Below are positions 42,465 to 51,210 of a stretch of DNA of 64,000 nt, piece by piece. Each line of letters starts with the position of its first letter. Within the stretch, counting starts at the first letter, position 1. The notes below the pieces were generated by a model, which saw nothing but the letters and a program-made list of their open reading frames with translations, was not told where the DNA came from and searched no databases. Made by a program: the position numbers and the translations under genes. Origin of the DNA: Shewanella halotolerans (lineage in GTDB: Bacteria > Pseudomonadota > Gammaproteobacteria > Enterobacterales > Shewanellaceae); contig NZ_CP080417.1 in NCBI RefSeq assembly GCF_019457535.1, forward strand, positions 3,596,001 to 3,660,000, given 5' to 3'.

Positions 42465-42556
42465 ATTAAACCTACGCTGATGAGGGCACCGTAAGATCTA
42501 TCATAAAGTAGGCTTTTTCATTTTGCCCCACGCAAAGCGTTACAAAATATTAACAA

Positions 42557-42883
42557 TCACTGAGATTCTGGCGGATCGACCTGAATATAGAGCTGTTGAG
42601 GATTTTCGCCCTCGGTTTGATACAGATAGGGGCGATAGAACCTCACGCCGCAACGATAGTAGGCATAGGGCAACTTAAACAACACGCAGCCTAGGGGCAG
42701 ACTCTGTAATATCTCAATCTGCTGCTGCAAACGCAGGGATTCCCGCCACTCAAAGTCCTGCAGCACCTTGTCGCGCACGGCGAAGGCATCGAAGGGTTCG
42801 CTCGACTTACGCACCACCACCTGTCCCGCCTGCAACTGAATTGAGACCAGCAACGAAAACAACACCCAAAGAGACAGCTTCAT
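42557..42883 (-). CDS. Small exported protein of unknown function
   Basis: A 108-residue protein with a signal peptide (MKLSLWVLFSLLVSIQLQA). The mature part is QVVVRKSSEPFDAFAVRDKV, a helical stretch, then a segment with two cysteines (PLGCVLFKLPYAYYRCGVRF) likely joined by a disulfide in the periplasm. The start at 42883 has AGGAG 8 bases upstream; 14 earlier codons are discounted. I do not recognise the family. It lies 92 bases upstream of the TPR lipoprotein on the same strand. Confidence 0.7.
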   Translation of the reverse strand: MKLSLWVLFSLLVSIQLQAGQVVVRKSSEPFDAFAVRDKVLQDFEWRESLRLQQQIEILQSLPLGCVLFKLPYAYYRCGVRFYRPYLYQTEGENPQQLYIQVDPPESQ

Positions 42884-43001
42884 GTTAGCGCTCCTCACAC
42901 CACACTTTTCGATAGCATAATACAAAAGACAGGGTCCGCACCATGAGGTACGGACCCTATTAATTCTACTATCAGTTTTGGCAATCTGTTTTGACTAGCG
43001 G

Positions 43002-44252
43002 TTAGTTGGCACTCTTGAGTGAGACAAACTCTGGGTAAGCATCGATGCCACAATCCGATGCATCCATACCGTTGTACTCTTCCTCTTCCGAAACACGGAT
43101 CCCCATGGTGATCTTGAGGATATACCAGGCCGCAAAGGAAACCCCGAATACCCAAGCAAAGATGACCGAGGCGCCATAGAGCTGACCCAGCACGGTCGCA
43201 TCGGCATTTGACAGCGGCACCAGCATCACACCGAACAGGCCGGCAACCCCATGCACCGAAATTGCCCCGACAGGATCGTCAATCTTGACTCTGTCGAACA
43301 TCACGATGGAAAAGACCACCAGACCGCCGGCCACCATGCCGATAACCCCGGCCAGAGGCAGTGATGGAGACAAAGGATCTGCGGTGATAGCCACCAGGCC
43401 CGCCAATGCGCCGTTTAAGATCATGGTGAGATCTGCCTTACCCCATACCATCTTACACACCACCAGGGCAGAGACAGCGCCGAAGGCGGCTGCAGAGTTG
43501 GTGTTAACGAAGATCTTCGCCACCGCCGACGCGTTCTCGGCATCAGACACCAGCAGCTGAGAGCCACCGTTAAAGCCGAACCAACCCATCCACAGGATGA
43601 ACATACCTAAGGTTGCCATCGGCAGGTTAGAACCAGGGATAGGATTCACCTGACCGTTAGGGCCATACTTGCCCTTACGAGCGCCGAGTAACAAGACACC
43701 CGAGATAGCCGCAGCCGCGCCCGCCATGTGTACTATGCCACTACCGGCGAAATCGACAAACCCAGCCTCAGAGAGGAAACCGCCGCCCCAGGTCCAGTAA
43801 CCTTCGACAGGATAGATAACCCCAGTCATCACCACGGAGAAGATCAGGAATGCCCACAGCTTCATACGCTCGGCAACGGCGCCGGAGACGATAGACATAG
43901 CGGTCGCCACAAACACCACCTGGAAGAAGAAATCCGATTCCAGCGCGTGATCGGCATCGCTTGCCTGAGCACCAATGAGGCTGGCAAACGATGGCAACCA
44001 GCCACCCTCGGCATTATCCACATACATGATGTTGTATCCCACCACCAGATACATGATACAGGCGATGGAGTAGAGACAGACGTTCTTGGTTAAGATCTCT
44101 GTGGTGTTCTTGGAGCGCACCAGACCCGCTTCCAACATGGCAAACCCGGCTGCCATCCACATCACCAGCGCGCCTGAGATCAAGAAATAAAAGGTGTCGA
44201 GAGCAAACTTTAACTCAGATACTGTCGCACCTAGTGTTACTAACTCTTCCAT
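43002..44252 (-). CDS. amtB: Ammonium transporter AmtB
   Basis: A 416-residue channel with 11 predicted membrane helices. Family motifs are AAGFAMLEAGLVRSKN, GSGIVHMAGAAAAISG (first pore His), FNGGSQL and ISVHGVAGLFGV (second pore His). There is no N-terminal signal segment of the E. coli type. It is cotranscribed with and directly follows glnK (12-base gap). GlnK blocks the pore when nitrogen is plentiful. Confidence 0.97.
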   Translation of the reverse strand: MEELVTLGATVSELKFALDTFYFLISGALVMWMAAGFAMLEAGLVRSKNTTEILTKNVCLYSIACIMYLVVGYNIMYVDNAEGGWLPSFASLIGAQASDADHALESDFFFQVVFVATAMSIVSGAVAERMKLWAFLIFSVVMTGVIYPVEGYWTWGGGFLSEAGFVDFAGSGIVHMAGAAAAISGVLLLGARKGKYGPNGQVNPIPGSNLPMATLGMFILWMGWFGFNGGSQLLVSDAENASAVAKIFVNTNSAAAFGAVSALVVCKMVWGKADLTMILNGALAGLVAITADPLSPSLPLAGVIGMVAGGLVVFSIVMFDRVKIDDPVGAISVHGVAGLFGVMLVPLSNADATVLGQLYGASVIFAWVFGVSFAAWYILKITMGIRVSEEEEYNGMDASDCGIDAYPEFVSLKSAN

Positions 44253-44264
44253 TGGAATTCCCCC

Positions 44265-44603
44265 TTAAAGTGCTTCGTTATCGAGTTCGCCGGTACGGAT
44301 ACGGATCACCTGATCGAGATCCGTCACGAAAATCTTGCCGTCGCCTATCTTGCCCGTATGCGCCGCAGCGACGATTGACTCGATAAGGTGATCGACGTTT
44401 TCAGCCTTAGTGGCGATATCCAGTTTGACCTTAGGCAGAAAATCCACCTGGTATTCGGCGCCACGATAGAGCTCTGTATGGCCTTTCTGACGTCCGAACC
44501 CCTTCACCTCGGTCACCGTCATCCCCTCAATCCCCAACCCTGCAATGGCTTCTCGCACATCATCGAGTTTGAATGGCTTGATTATTGCGCTGATTAATTT
44601 CAT
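44265..44603 (-). CDS. glnK: Nitrogen regulatory PII protein GlnK
   Basis: A 112-residue PII protein. The T-loop GRQKGHTELYRGAEYQVDFLPK contains the uridylylated Tyr51; KIGDGKIFVTDLDQVIRIRTGE is the ATP and 2-oxoglutarate region. Gene pairing with amtB marks it as GlnK rather than GlnB. It is expected to be under NtrC and sigma-54 control; a candidate -24/-12 element lies upstream. Confidence 0.96.
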   Translation of the reverse strand: MKLISAIIKPFKLDDVREAIAGLGIEGMTVTEVKGFGRQKGHTELYRGAEYQVDFLPKVKLDIATKAENVDHLIESIVAAAHTGKIGDGKIFVTDLDQVIRIRTGELDNEAL

Positions 44604-44649
44604 TACCGCCTCCGACTCATCTTAGTATTCTTGCTGATGCCAAAGGCAA

Positions 44650-44665
44650 TTCAATCATCAGGCCA
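44650..44665 (-). promoter_or_regulatory. Candidate sigma-54 promoter of glnK-amtB
   Basis: Minus strand: TGGCCTG, 4 bases, TTGAA, against TGGCACG-N4-TTGCA. Spacing is exact and the GG element is present, but the GC of the -12 element is GA. It lies about 50 bases before glnK. Confidence 0.4.
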
Positions 44666-44855
44666 ACATTACAAAACCTTAACATTCATAAACTTAGTAA
44701 TAACGACGCCCTTCATGCTGCATATAAATGCACCAATTGGGTGCGACTATGCACAGAGCGCACAAAAATAGCGCAGTCGCCTATTCGACTTATGACGGAT
44801 TGGGTGGCGAAATTATCCGGGTATGATGGAGTCATCACCCATAGAGGAGCGCCCT

Positions 44856-45398
44856 ATGTTGCAACCACAGGAATGTGTACTCATCATCGTCGATGTTCAG
44901 GGAAAGCTGGCCACCCTGATGCACCAGGCTGAGGAACTCGAAACCCGGCTCACCACACTGATAAAGGCGGCCGAGCTGTTTGATATCCCTGTCGTCTGGC
45001 TGGAGCAGCTGCCCGATAAGCTGGGGGCCACTAGCCCGGCATTGGCCGAGCTGCTTACGCCTCATTATCAACCTATCCCTAAGGCTCATTTTAGCGGCTG
45101 GCACGCCGAGCTCTTCAGGCAGGCACTGCAGCGGTATGGCAGGCCCAAGGTGTTGCTCGCGGGCATAGAGACCCACATCTGCGTCTACCAGACCTGCCGG
45201 GATCTGCTGGACAACGAATATGAGGTGCACTTGGTAACCGACGCCGTCTCCTCGCGAACCGAGGCCAATAAGCAGTTAGGCTGTGAGATGATGACCCAGA
45301 ACGGCGCCTTGCTAACCAATAGCGAGTCTTTATTATTCGAGTTACAGGCAGAGGCTAGTGGCGACAGATTCCGGGCCCTGCTGAAGATGATAAAGTAG
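44856..45398 (+). CDS. Isochorismatase-family hydrolase
   Basis: A 180-residue cysteine hydrolase. The triad fits Asp13 (IIVDVQGKL), Lys76 (IPKAHFSG) and Cys109 (AGIETHICVYQT), the standard YcaC/nicotinamidase-like arrangement. The start at 44856 has GAGGAG 6 bases upstream; 11 earlier codons are discounted. Substrate unknown; it is one of the small hydrolases common in gamma-proteobacteria. It is convergent with nrfA. Confidence 0.9.
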   Translation: MLQPQECVLIIVDVQGKLATLMHQAEELETRLTTLIKAAELFDIPVVWLEQLPDKLGATSPALAELLTPHYQPIPKAHFSGWHAELFRQALQRYGRPKVLLAGIETHICVYQTCRDLLDNEYEVHLVTDAVSSRTEANKQLGCEMMTQNGALLTNSESLLFELQAEASGDRFRALLKMIK

Positions 45399-45461
45399 TG
45401 ACGAAATAAAGCGGTGAAAATATAAGATCGTGCAAGTATAAAGTCGTGAAGATATAAAAAA
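45398..45461. repeat. Degenerate 16-bp tandem repeat, four units
   Basis: Units GTGACGAAATAAAGCG, GTGAAAATATAAGATC, GTGCAAGTATAAAGTC and GTGAAGATATAAAAAA are contiguous. The first begins at the last base of the hydrolase stop codon and the last runs into the terminator. Confidence 0.85.
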
Positions 45462-45483
45462 GCCCCGGATAACCGGGGCTTTT
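45458..45483. terminator. Bidirectional terminator, hydrolase / nrfA
   Basis: An 11-bp stem AAAAGCCCCGG / CCGGGGCTTTT with an ATAA loop between convergent genes. Confidence 0.9.
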
Positions 45484-45503
45484 ACTATGCAGGGGGGGAG
45501 AAA

Positions 45504-46904
45504 TTAGTAAGTTGCTTCGCGCTTCTTAGCTTCGGCATCCCACTTAGGCAGTACAGTCTTCTTGAACTCTGCCTTGTCGGCATTCAACTTGTTCATGTCC
45601 ATACCCAGTGCAGCTTGCGCCTTGGCCTTGGTAGAAACATCTGGGAAGGCGATAGGCTGCTTAACACCTTTAGTTGCTAGCAGTTGAGCTAGTTTGATGC
45701 GTGCATCACCAGCCTTATCAACCGCAGTACCTAAGATGCGTAGCGCTTCGTCAGCTGCGTGAGCCGCAACACCGTGAGAAGCGGTTGCATAGTCCCAGCG
45801 CCATTGTGCATGACGGATATCCATTAAGATTGGCTTCATTTCAGCTTCAGTTGCACCTGCATCCCAAGCCGCTTTAGCTTCGAAGTGCGCCTTAACTAGC
45901 TGAGACTCGGCACGTGCCTTAAGGTCAGCAACCTTAACTTTGCGCTCCTTCGTCAGGTTAACCATGAACTCTTTGCTTTGAGTATGACAAGTCGCACAAG
46001 TCTCTTCAAAGCGATCGAATGGGTTACCTACTTTATGGTCGGTAAACTTACGACCTTCAGCATTCTTCACCTTAGGCATATGACAGTCAGTACAGGTCAC
46101 ATTGTTCTTACCATGTACGCCTAGCTGCCAAGTTTCATAGCCTGGGTGCTGTGCTTTCAGCATAGGTGTCTTAGATACGGCGTGAGTCCAGTCTTTGAAC
46201 TCCATATTGTCGTAGTAGACTTCCATCTGCTCAACAGTTGTGCCCATATCCCAAGGGAACTTAACAAAACCTTTGCGATCTTTGGTCTTCTCGAAGTAGT
46301 ACTCTACGTGACACTGACCACACACCATAGACTGCTTGTCTTTCTTAGAAGCCTTGTCAAATGGAGTGCCTAGTGTTGCCATGGCGCGCTCGGCGAATGG
46401 ACGAGACATACGCAGTTTAGAAGAGCCTTTCTCATGACAGTCAGAACAACCGATAGTGTTCACGATTTCTGCGCCGCCTTTGTACCACTTACCAGTGAAG
46501 TAGCCATCTTCGCCCTGCTCCTCGATCACGCGAGGCACGTCTGGGCTCTTACATGACCAACATGCCATTGGCATTGGACCATCTTCGGCAGACTTAGGTG
46601 CACCGGTACGCAGTGTGTTACGTACGTCGGTTACCGCATACATATGACCACGAGGTGCATTGTAATCTTTGGCGAAGCCGTAACCTGCCCACAACACAAC
46701 CAGGCTAGGAACTTCTTCAAGCATATCGACAACTTCTTTGCTTTCGGCTGTGTCATGCCAGCTGTTGTACTGCTTAGAAAACTTATCTTTGTAGACTTCG
46801 TTACGTGGCTCAGTCTTGTCACTTGCCATCACGCCGGTAGCCATCAGGCCAGCGGCGACCAAAGCACTCAGTGCAAAGGTTTTTGTAGTTAATGTTCTCA
46901 CCAT
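45504..46904 (-). CDS. nrfA: Cytochrome c nitrite reductase (ammonia-forming)
   Basis: A 466-residue periplasmic pentaheme enzyme reducing nitrite to ammonia. A signal peptide (about residues 1-27, VMA-SD) precedes the catalytic-heme motif CWSCK (Cys115-Lys119) and four CxxCH motifs (Cys153, Cys195, Cys271, Cys303). Active-site residues Arg99, Tyr202 and His253 align with the E. coli enzyme. No nrfB, C or D genes are adjacent; in Shewanella electrons come from the quinol dehydrogenase CymA, encoded elsewhere. The upstream region has NarP, CRP and FNR-type sites. Confidence 0.98.
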   Translation of the reverse strand: MVRTLTTKTFALSALVAAGLMATGVMASDKTEPRNEVYKDKFSKQYNSWHDTAESKEVVDMLEEVPSLVVLWAGYGFAKDYNAPRGHMYAVTDVRNTLRTGAPKSAEDGPMPMACWSCKSPDVPRVIEEQGEDGYFTGKWYKGGAEIVNTIGCSDCHEKGSSKLRMSRPFAERAMATLGTPFDKASKKDKQSMVCGQCHVEYYFEKTKDRKGFVKFPWDMGTTVEQMEVYYDNMEFKDWTHAVSKTPMLKAQHPGYETWQLGVHGKNNVTCTDCHMPKVKNAEGRKFTDHKVGNPFDRFEETCATCHTQSKEFMVNLTKERKVKVADLKARAESQLVKAHFEAKAAWDAGATEAEMKPILMDIRHAQWRWDYATASHGVAAHAADEALRILGTAVDKAGDARIKLAQLLATKGVKQPIAFPDVSTKAKAQAALGMDMNKLNADKAEFKKTVLPKWDAEAKKREATY

Positions 46905-46990
46905 CTCATCTCCGTGTTACTTTTTATAGTAGTCTTAAAAACCACAACATCTCCAAGGCCAAAGTTAGTCCCTTAACCCCGTTAAAAATA

Positions 46991-47006
46991 TACCCCTTAT
47001 GGGGTA
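46991..47006. promoter_or_regulatory. NarP/NarL 7-2-7 site
   Basis: TACCCCTTATGGGGTA has two inverted TACCCC-type heptamers with a 2-base centre, the arrangement NarP prefers. It is centred about 95 bases before the nrfA ATG. Confidence 0.75.
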
Positions 47007-47019
47007 TCCGGGTTAAAAC

Positions 47020-47033
47020 TTGAGGCAGATCAT
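47020..47033. promoter_or_regulatory. FNR/EtrA-like half-perfect site
   Basis: TTGAGGCAGATCAT matches 8 of 10 defined bases of TTGAT-N4-ATCAA. It lies between the NarP and CRP sites. Confidence 0.45.
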
Positions 47034-47041
47034 AATGTGAA

Positions 47042-47057
47042 TGTGTTGTTGGTCACA
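47042..47057. promoter_or_regulatory. CRP site in the nrfA-narQ intergenic region
   Basis: TGTGTTGTTGGTCACA follows TGTGA-N6-TCACA with one mismatch and has flanking A and T runs. CRP is the main activator of anaerobic respiration genes in Shewanella. Confidence 0.7.
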
Positions 47058-47151
47058 TTTTTATCACCTTGTTAATTTTATCAGCAATTGCTAAACAAGT
47101 ATCATAGTCCAAATTTCCGATTTTTCCCTATAATTTAATGAGTTCTAATAC

Positions 47152-48855
47152 ATGAAGAAAGGCAGCCTCACCTCCACCATATTAAGGTTAATGCTGGCCT
47201 TAATTTTACTTTCCAGTGGACTCGCCACCTTCGCCATAGCTAATTTGGCTTATAGCCTGGGAGACGCCAGAGCCATCAACGCCTCCGGCTCTCTGCGTAT
47301 GCAGAGTTACCGTCTGATGTTTTACGCCAACTCTGGCAGCGAGGGAGCCGACGACAAAATTAGAGAGTTTGAGGCCACCCTCCACTCGGATGCGCTGAAA
47401 CGCTCACTCGACTGGATGACGCCGGACGATCTCGCCTCCCAGTATCTGTTGGTTATCCAGAAGTGGCAGGTGATGAAGCAATATATCGAAGAGGAGAACT
47501 CCCGCCTCTATGTATCCGCCCTCAAAGATTTCGTCGACACCATAGATCTCTTCGTGCTGGAAACAGAGGAGTTCGCCGCCTTCAAGCTCAAGCTACTGGC
47601 CGCCAGCCAGATCACCGGCCTGGGCCTCATGTTACTGATTGCCTTCTTCGCCGTACGCTTTACCAAGCGTAAGGTGGTCACTCCCCTCAACCAGTTGATG
47701 GAGTCGGCCAACACCATCTCTAAAGGGGAGTTCGATGTCACCATGCCTGATAGCGAATATATCGAGCTCAGCTCGCTCAGCAACGCCCTGGCCACCAGTG
47801 CCAGGGAGCTGTCGACCCTCTATAACAACCTGGAAAATCAGGTCAAAGAGAAGACCTTCGCCCTCACCCGCGCCAACAACGAGCTCAAGCTGCTCTACGA
47901 CAACCTGGTAATGCTGCACTCGGGCAAGCTGGAGATCAGTACCCTGAAACAGGCGCTGAATCAGCTCAGGGCCCACGAACCCAACAGCTTCCTGCGCCTG
48001 GTGATCGCCCAGGATGACAAAGAGAAGCTCTACATAGATGCCGACGGCGGCTGGCCCATCGCCTCGCGCAGCCAGACCCGTTTCCCGCTAAAATTTGCCG
48101 ACAACGAACTGGGCTATCTTGAGGTCACTGCCCTGGGTGAGATCAATCATCCCCTGTTCGAGAACTTCGCCATCATGCTGGCCCGCTCAATCGTCATCTA
48201 TAACGCCGGCGAGCAGCGCCAGCAGCTGGCACTGATGGAGGAGCGCGGCGTGATCGCCCGCGAGCTGCACGACTCTCTGGGTCAGCTACTCTCGTTTCTC
48301 AAGATCCAGGTCAACCTGCTCTCCAAGGGGCTGGACAGCCAGTGCCGTAGCCCTCAGGTAGAGGAACAGCTCAAGGAGATCAACGAAGGAGTCAACACCG
48401 CCTATGTGCAGCTGCGTGAGCTACTATCGACCTTCCGCCTGACCATTAAAGATCCCAACCTCAATCATGCGATCGAGATGATGCTCGACCAGCTCAGGGG
48501 ACAAACCACGGCCAAGATCACCCTGGAAGACAAGCTGCCGATCCAGCTGCTCGGTGCTCACCAACACATTCATGTGCTGCAGCTTACCCGTGAGGCGACC
48601 CTCAACGCCATTAAGCATGCCCAGGCTGATCATATTCATATCTGTTGCACCCGCAGCGGTAACAACGTCAAGATCAGCATCAGCGACGACGGCGTCGGCC
48701 TGGAAAAGCTCAAGGAGAGGGATCAACATTTTGGCATAGGAATCATGCATGAACGCGCAAGTCGCCTCTCGGGTGTGGTAGACTTCAGCAGCAATGAACA
48801 GGGCGGAACCACGGTCACCTTGCTGTTCCCGCCCGAACAAGTGCCGCGCCAGTAG
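47152..48855 (+). CDS. narQ: Nitrate/nitrite sensor histidine kinase NarQ
   Basis: A 567-residue membrane kinase. TM1 (about residues 13-34) is followed by the periplasmic P-box (NASGSLRMQSYRL) that contacts nitrate, TM2 (about 147-168), HAMP, a helical or GAF-like linker, and a HisKA_3 kinase: H-box IARELHDSLGQLLSFLK with the phospho-His, N-box EATLNAIKHAQ and G-box SDDGVGL. It is divergent from nrfA and followed 61 bases later by narP, so it forms a NarQ-NarP pair controlling the reductase alongside. Confidence 0.95.
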   Translation: MKKGSLTSTILRLMLALILLSSGLATFAIANLAYSLGDARAINASGSLRMQSYRLMFYANSGSEGADDKIREFEATLHSDALKRSLDWMTPDDLASQYLLVIQKWQVMKQYIEEENSRLYVSALKDFVDTIDLFVLETEEFAAFKLKLLAASQITGLGLMLLIAFFAVRFTKRKVVTPLNQLMESANTISKGEFDVTMPDSEYIELSSLSNALATSARELSTLYNNLENQVKEKTFALTRANNELKLLYDNLVMLHSGKLEISTLKQALNQLRAHEPNSFLRLVIAQDDKEKLYIDADGGWPIASRSQTRFPLKFADNELGYLEVTALGEINHPLFENFAIMLARSIVIYNAGEQRQQLALMEERGVIARELHDSLGQLLSFLKIQVNLLSKGLDSQCRSPQVEEQLKEINEGVNTAYVQLRELLSTFRLTIKDPNLNHAIEMMLDQLRGQTTAKITLEDKLPIQLLGAHQHIHVLQLTREATLNAIKHAQADHIHICCTRSGNNVKISISDDGVGLEKLKERDQHFGIGIMHERASRLSGVVDFSSNEQGGTTVTLLFPPEQVPRQ

Positions 48856-48916
48856 GGATACTGGCGATATAAGATACTAATTTTTAAATAAAACAGACCT
48901 CAGTGGAGGCAATAAA

Positions 48917-49546
48917 ATGGGCAAACCATATTCAGTTTTGGTCGTAGACGATCATCCCCTGTTACGTCGCGGGATCTGTCAACTTATCACCTCTGACTCA
49001 GACTTCACCCTATTTGGTGAAGCAGGCAGCGGCCTAGATGCCCTGTCGGCAATTGCCGAAAACGAACCGGATATCGTGCTACTAGACCTCAACATGAAGG
49101 GGATGACAGGGCTAGATACCCTCAACGCCTTGCGTCAGGAAGGGGTCACCAGCCGTATCGTGATCCTCACGGTATCCGATGCCAAGCAAGACGTTATCCG
49201 CCTGGTCAGAGCCGGCGCCGACGGTTATCTATTGAAAGATACCGAGCCGGATCTACTGCTGGAGAAGCTGAAGAATGCCATGCAGGGTCACCGAGTGATC
49301 TCTGAGTCGGTGGAAGACTTCATCTATGAGCTAAAAGATGGCGCCGACGAGCAGGCCTGGATAGACAACCTGACCCCGAGAGAGCTACAGATCCTCGAGC
49401 AACTGGCCGAAGGCAAGAGCAACCGGGTGATCTCAGAGCAGCTGCATATCAGCGAAGGCACGGTCAAGGTGCATGTGAAGAATCTGCTGCGCAAGGCCAA
49501 CGCCAAGTCGCGCACAGAGATGGCGGTACGCTACCTTAACCAATGA
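48917..49546 (+). CDS. narP: Nitrate/nitrite response regulator NarP
   Basis: A 209-residue LuxR-type regulator. The receiver (residues 1-125) has the acidic pair DD(11-12), phospho-Asp57 (VLLDLNMKG), and the conserved Thr and Lys (LTVSDAK, LLKDTEP). The output HTH (about 145-209; LTPRELQILEQLAEGKSNRV) binds 7-2-7 sites such as the one before nrfA. GGAGG lies upstream of the ATG. A terminator follows. Confidence 0.95.
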   Translation: MGKPYSVLVVDDHPLLRRGICQLITSDSDFTLFGEAGSGLDALSAIAENEPDIVLLDLNMKGMTGLDTLNALRQEGVTSRIVILTVSDAKQDVIRLVRAGADGYLLKDTEPDLLLEKLKNAMQGHRVISESVEDFIYELKDGADEQAWIDNLTPRELQILEQLAEGKSNRVISEQLHISEGTVKVHVKNLLRKANAKSRTEMAVRYLNQ

Positions 49547-49582
49547 GCCTAGGTGCTACGCCGGTCAAAACAGCTAAAACGT

Positions 49583-49608
49583 AAAAAGGCAGCCTAAGCT
49601 GCCTTTTT
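49583..49608 (+). terminator. narP terminator
   Basis: An 11-bp stem AAAAAGGCAGC / GCTGCCTTTTT with a CTAA loop. Confidence 0.88.
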
Positions 49609-49674
49609 CTTTGCAAGATTTCTCACGCTTTATCTACACGATTTCTCTACACACTTGCCCTGCATAGTCCCTGC

Positions 49675-50049
49675 CTATCGGCTCTCTTCGATGAAGGTCT
49701 GCCAGCTCTTGAGCGCCGCCTCAAAATCCTCAAGGCCGCAGAAGGCCTGTGACTCACCGTCATACAGGGACATGGACTCATCCAGCAGGGTGTCGTCATC
49801 CATCTCAAGGGCGTTGGCAAATACTCTGGCCTGCTCCTCATCCAGCTCGAGAGAGATCCCCTGGCCGACAAAACGTTGTTCTGTCAGCCTCCCCTGCTGC
49901 AGCGCCGCTATGGTCGAGGCTATCTGCTCGATTAAGGCCTTGTCTTCGCCCAGCTCATCGACAAACCAAAGCCCCATAATCTCATGATCCATGGTGAACT
50001 GAGCCACCAGGGTGCCGGTCAATGTGTTGCGGCGAAATTCATATTCCAT
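49675..50049 (-). CDS. UPF0231 family protein (YacL-like)
   Basis: A 124-residue cytoplasmic acidic protein. MEYEFRRNTLTGTLVAQFTM followed by LWFVDELG is characteristic of UPF0231 (E. coli YacL). The C-terminal half is helical and acidic (EMDDDTLLDESMSLYDGESQ). Function of the family is unknown. A longer antisense frame overlapping it (49647-49871, different frame) is not a gene. Monocistronic. Confidence 0.9.
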   Translation of the reverse strand: MEYEFRRNTLTGTLVAQFTMDHEIMGLWFVDELGEDKALIEQIASTIAALQQGRLTEQRFVGQGISLELDEEQARVFANALEMDDDTLLDESMSLYDGESQAFCGLEDFEAALKSWQTFIEESR

Positions 50050-50220
50050 AAGCTGTCTTCCCCAAGGTTACCTTGCAAATTCTAACCTAAGGCCGAGACA
50101 TTGCCAGAGTTATCCGATTCCCCTTACGCTAAGCGGCGAAAATTCCCCCTAGCTGGTCACACATGCGGTTTACACAGACAGTCCTACACTCAGTTCACGC
50201 TGTCTTTTCTTTCGCCCACA

Positions 50221-50246
50221 AAAAAGGGCGCCTAAGCGCCCTTTTT
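50221..50246 (-). terminator. FKBP gene terminator
   Basis: An 11-bp stem AAAAAGGGCGC / GCGCCCTTTTT with a CTAA loop, just after the FKBP stop codon. Confidence 0.88.
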
Positions 50247-50266
50247 CAAATCTTTAATAGCCAGGC

Positions 50267-51031
50267 TTACTTAGCCGCTGCGGCTTCTTCTGCTGGCGCA
50301 GCTTTCTCGATAGAAAGCAGCTCAACTTCGAAGATCAGCGTAGAGTTAGCTGGGATGCTACCTGTGTCGCGGCTACCATAGGCCAGCTCTGCTGGGATCA
50401 CGAAACGGTACTTAGAACCCACAGACATCAGCTGAACACCCTCGGTCCAACCTGGGATAACGCGGTTTAGCGGGAACTTAGCGCTCTGACCACGAGCGAT
50501 AGAGCTATCGAACTCGGTGCCGTCGATCAGTGTGCCCACATAGTGCACTTCAACCGTATCTTCGGCGCTTGGCTTGTCGCCAGTACCTTCGGTGATCACT
50601 TCATACTGCAGACCTGAATCTGTAGTCGTTACGCCTTCTTTCGCCTTGTTGGCTTCTAAGAAAGCCGCGCTCTCTGCCTGGGCTTTCTCGGCTAGTGCTG
50701 TTGCTTGCGCCTGACGCTTCTCATTTAGCTGCTCGTCTAGGCCTTGCAGTACTGTCTGCATCTCTTCTTCGGTCAGCTTAAGCTCATCGTTCAGACCATT
50801 GCTAAAGCCTTGAATGATCAGGCTACGATCAACTGGTAGACCTAGCTCTTCCTGCTCTTTGATATGACCAGACATATATTTACCGATAGACGCGCCTACG
50901 CTATAGGCTTGCTTCTGCGCCTGGGTCTCAAGTTTAACTTCTGCCGGTTTTGTTACTTTTTGTTCTTGGTTACAAGCAGTTAGACCAACCACCGCCAACG
51001 CGACCAGTGACATTTTATAAATGGACTTCAT
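50267..51031 (-). CDS. fkpA: FKBP-type peptidyl-prolyl isomerase lipoprotein (FkpA/Mip-like)
   Basis: A 254-residue envelope protein. The lipobox LTAC (Cys20) marks a lipoprotein, whereas classical FkpA is soluble in the periplasm. A dimerising helical N-domain (about 35-125; YSVGASIGKYMSGH, LIIQGFSNGLNDELKLTEEE) and a C-terminal FKBP domain (about 145-245; VEVHYVGTLIDGTEFDSS, VIPGWTEGVQLM, FVIPAELAYG) are seen. It assists folding in the envelope. The tail is Ala-Glu rich (AAPAEEAAAAK). Confidence 0.92.
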   Translation of the reverse strand: MKSIYKMSLVALAVVGLTACNQEQKVTKPAEVKLETQAQKQAYSVGASIGKYMSGHIKEQEELGLPVDRSLIIQGFSNGLNDELKLTEEEMQTVLQGLDEQLNEKRQAQATALAEKAQAESAAFLEANKAKEGVTTTDSGLQYEVITEGTGDKPSAEDTVEVHYVGTLIDGTEFDSSIARGQSAKFPLNRVIPGWTEGVQLMSVGSKYRFVIPAELAYGSRDTGSIPANSTLIFEVELLSIEKAAPAEEAAAAK

Positions 51032-51210
51032 TAAAGCTTCCTCAGCATTTTCTTGTGGTTACAATAACCTTACTCTTCTAAGACGAACCACTTTATACTA
51101 GTTAATTAACATATACCAATTACATTGATTAAGTTTCATCAATGTCGCCTGGCGCCCTTACGCCAGGCGAAAACCTTTGAGCTAGAGACAACGCAACCAG
51201 GAACAAGTTC

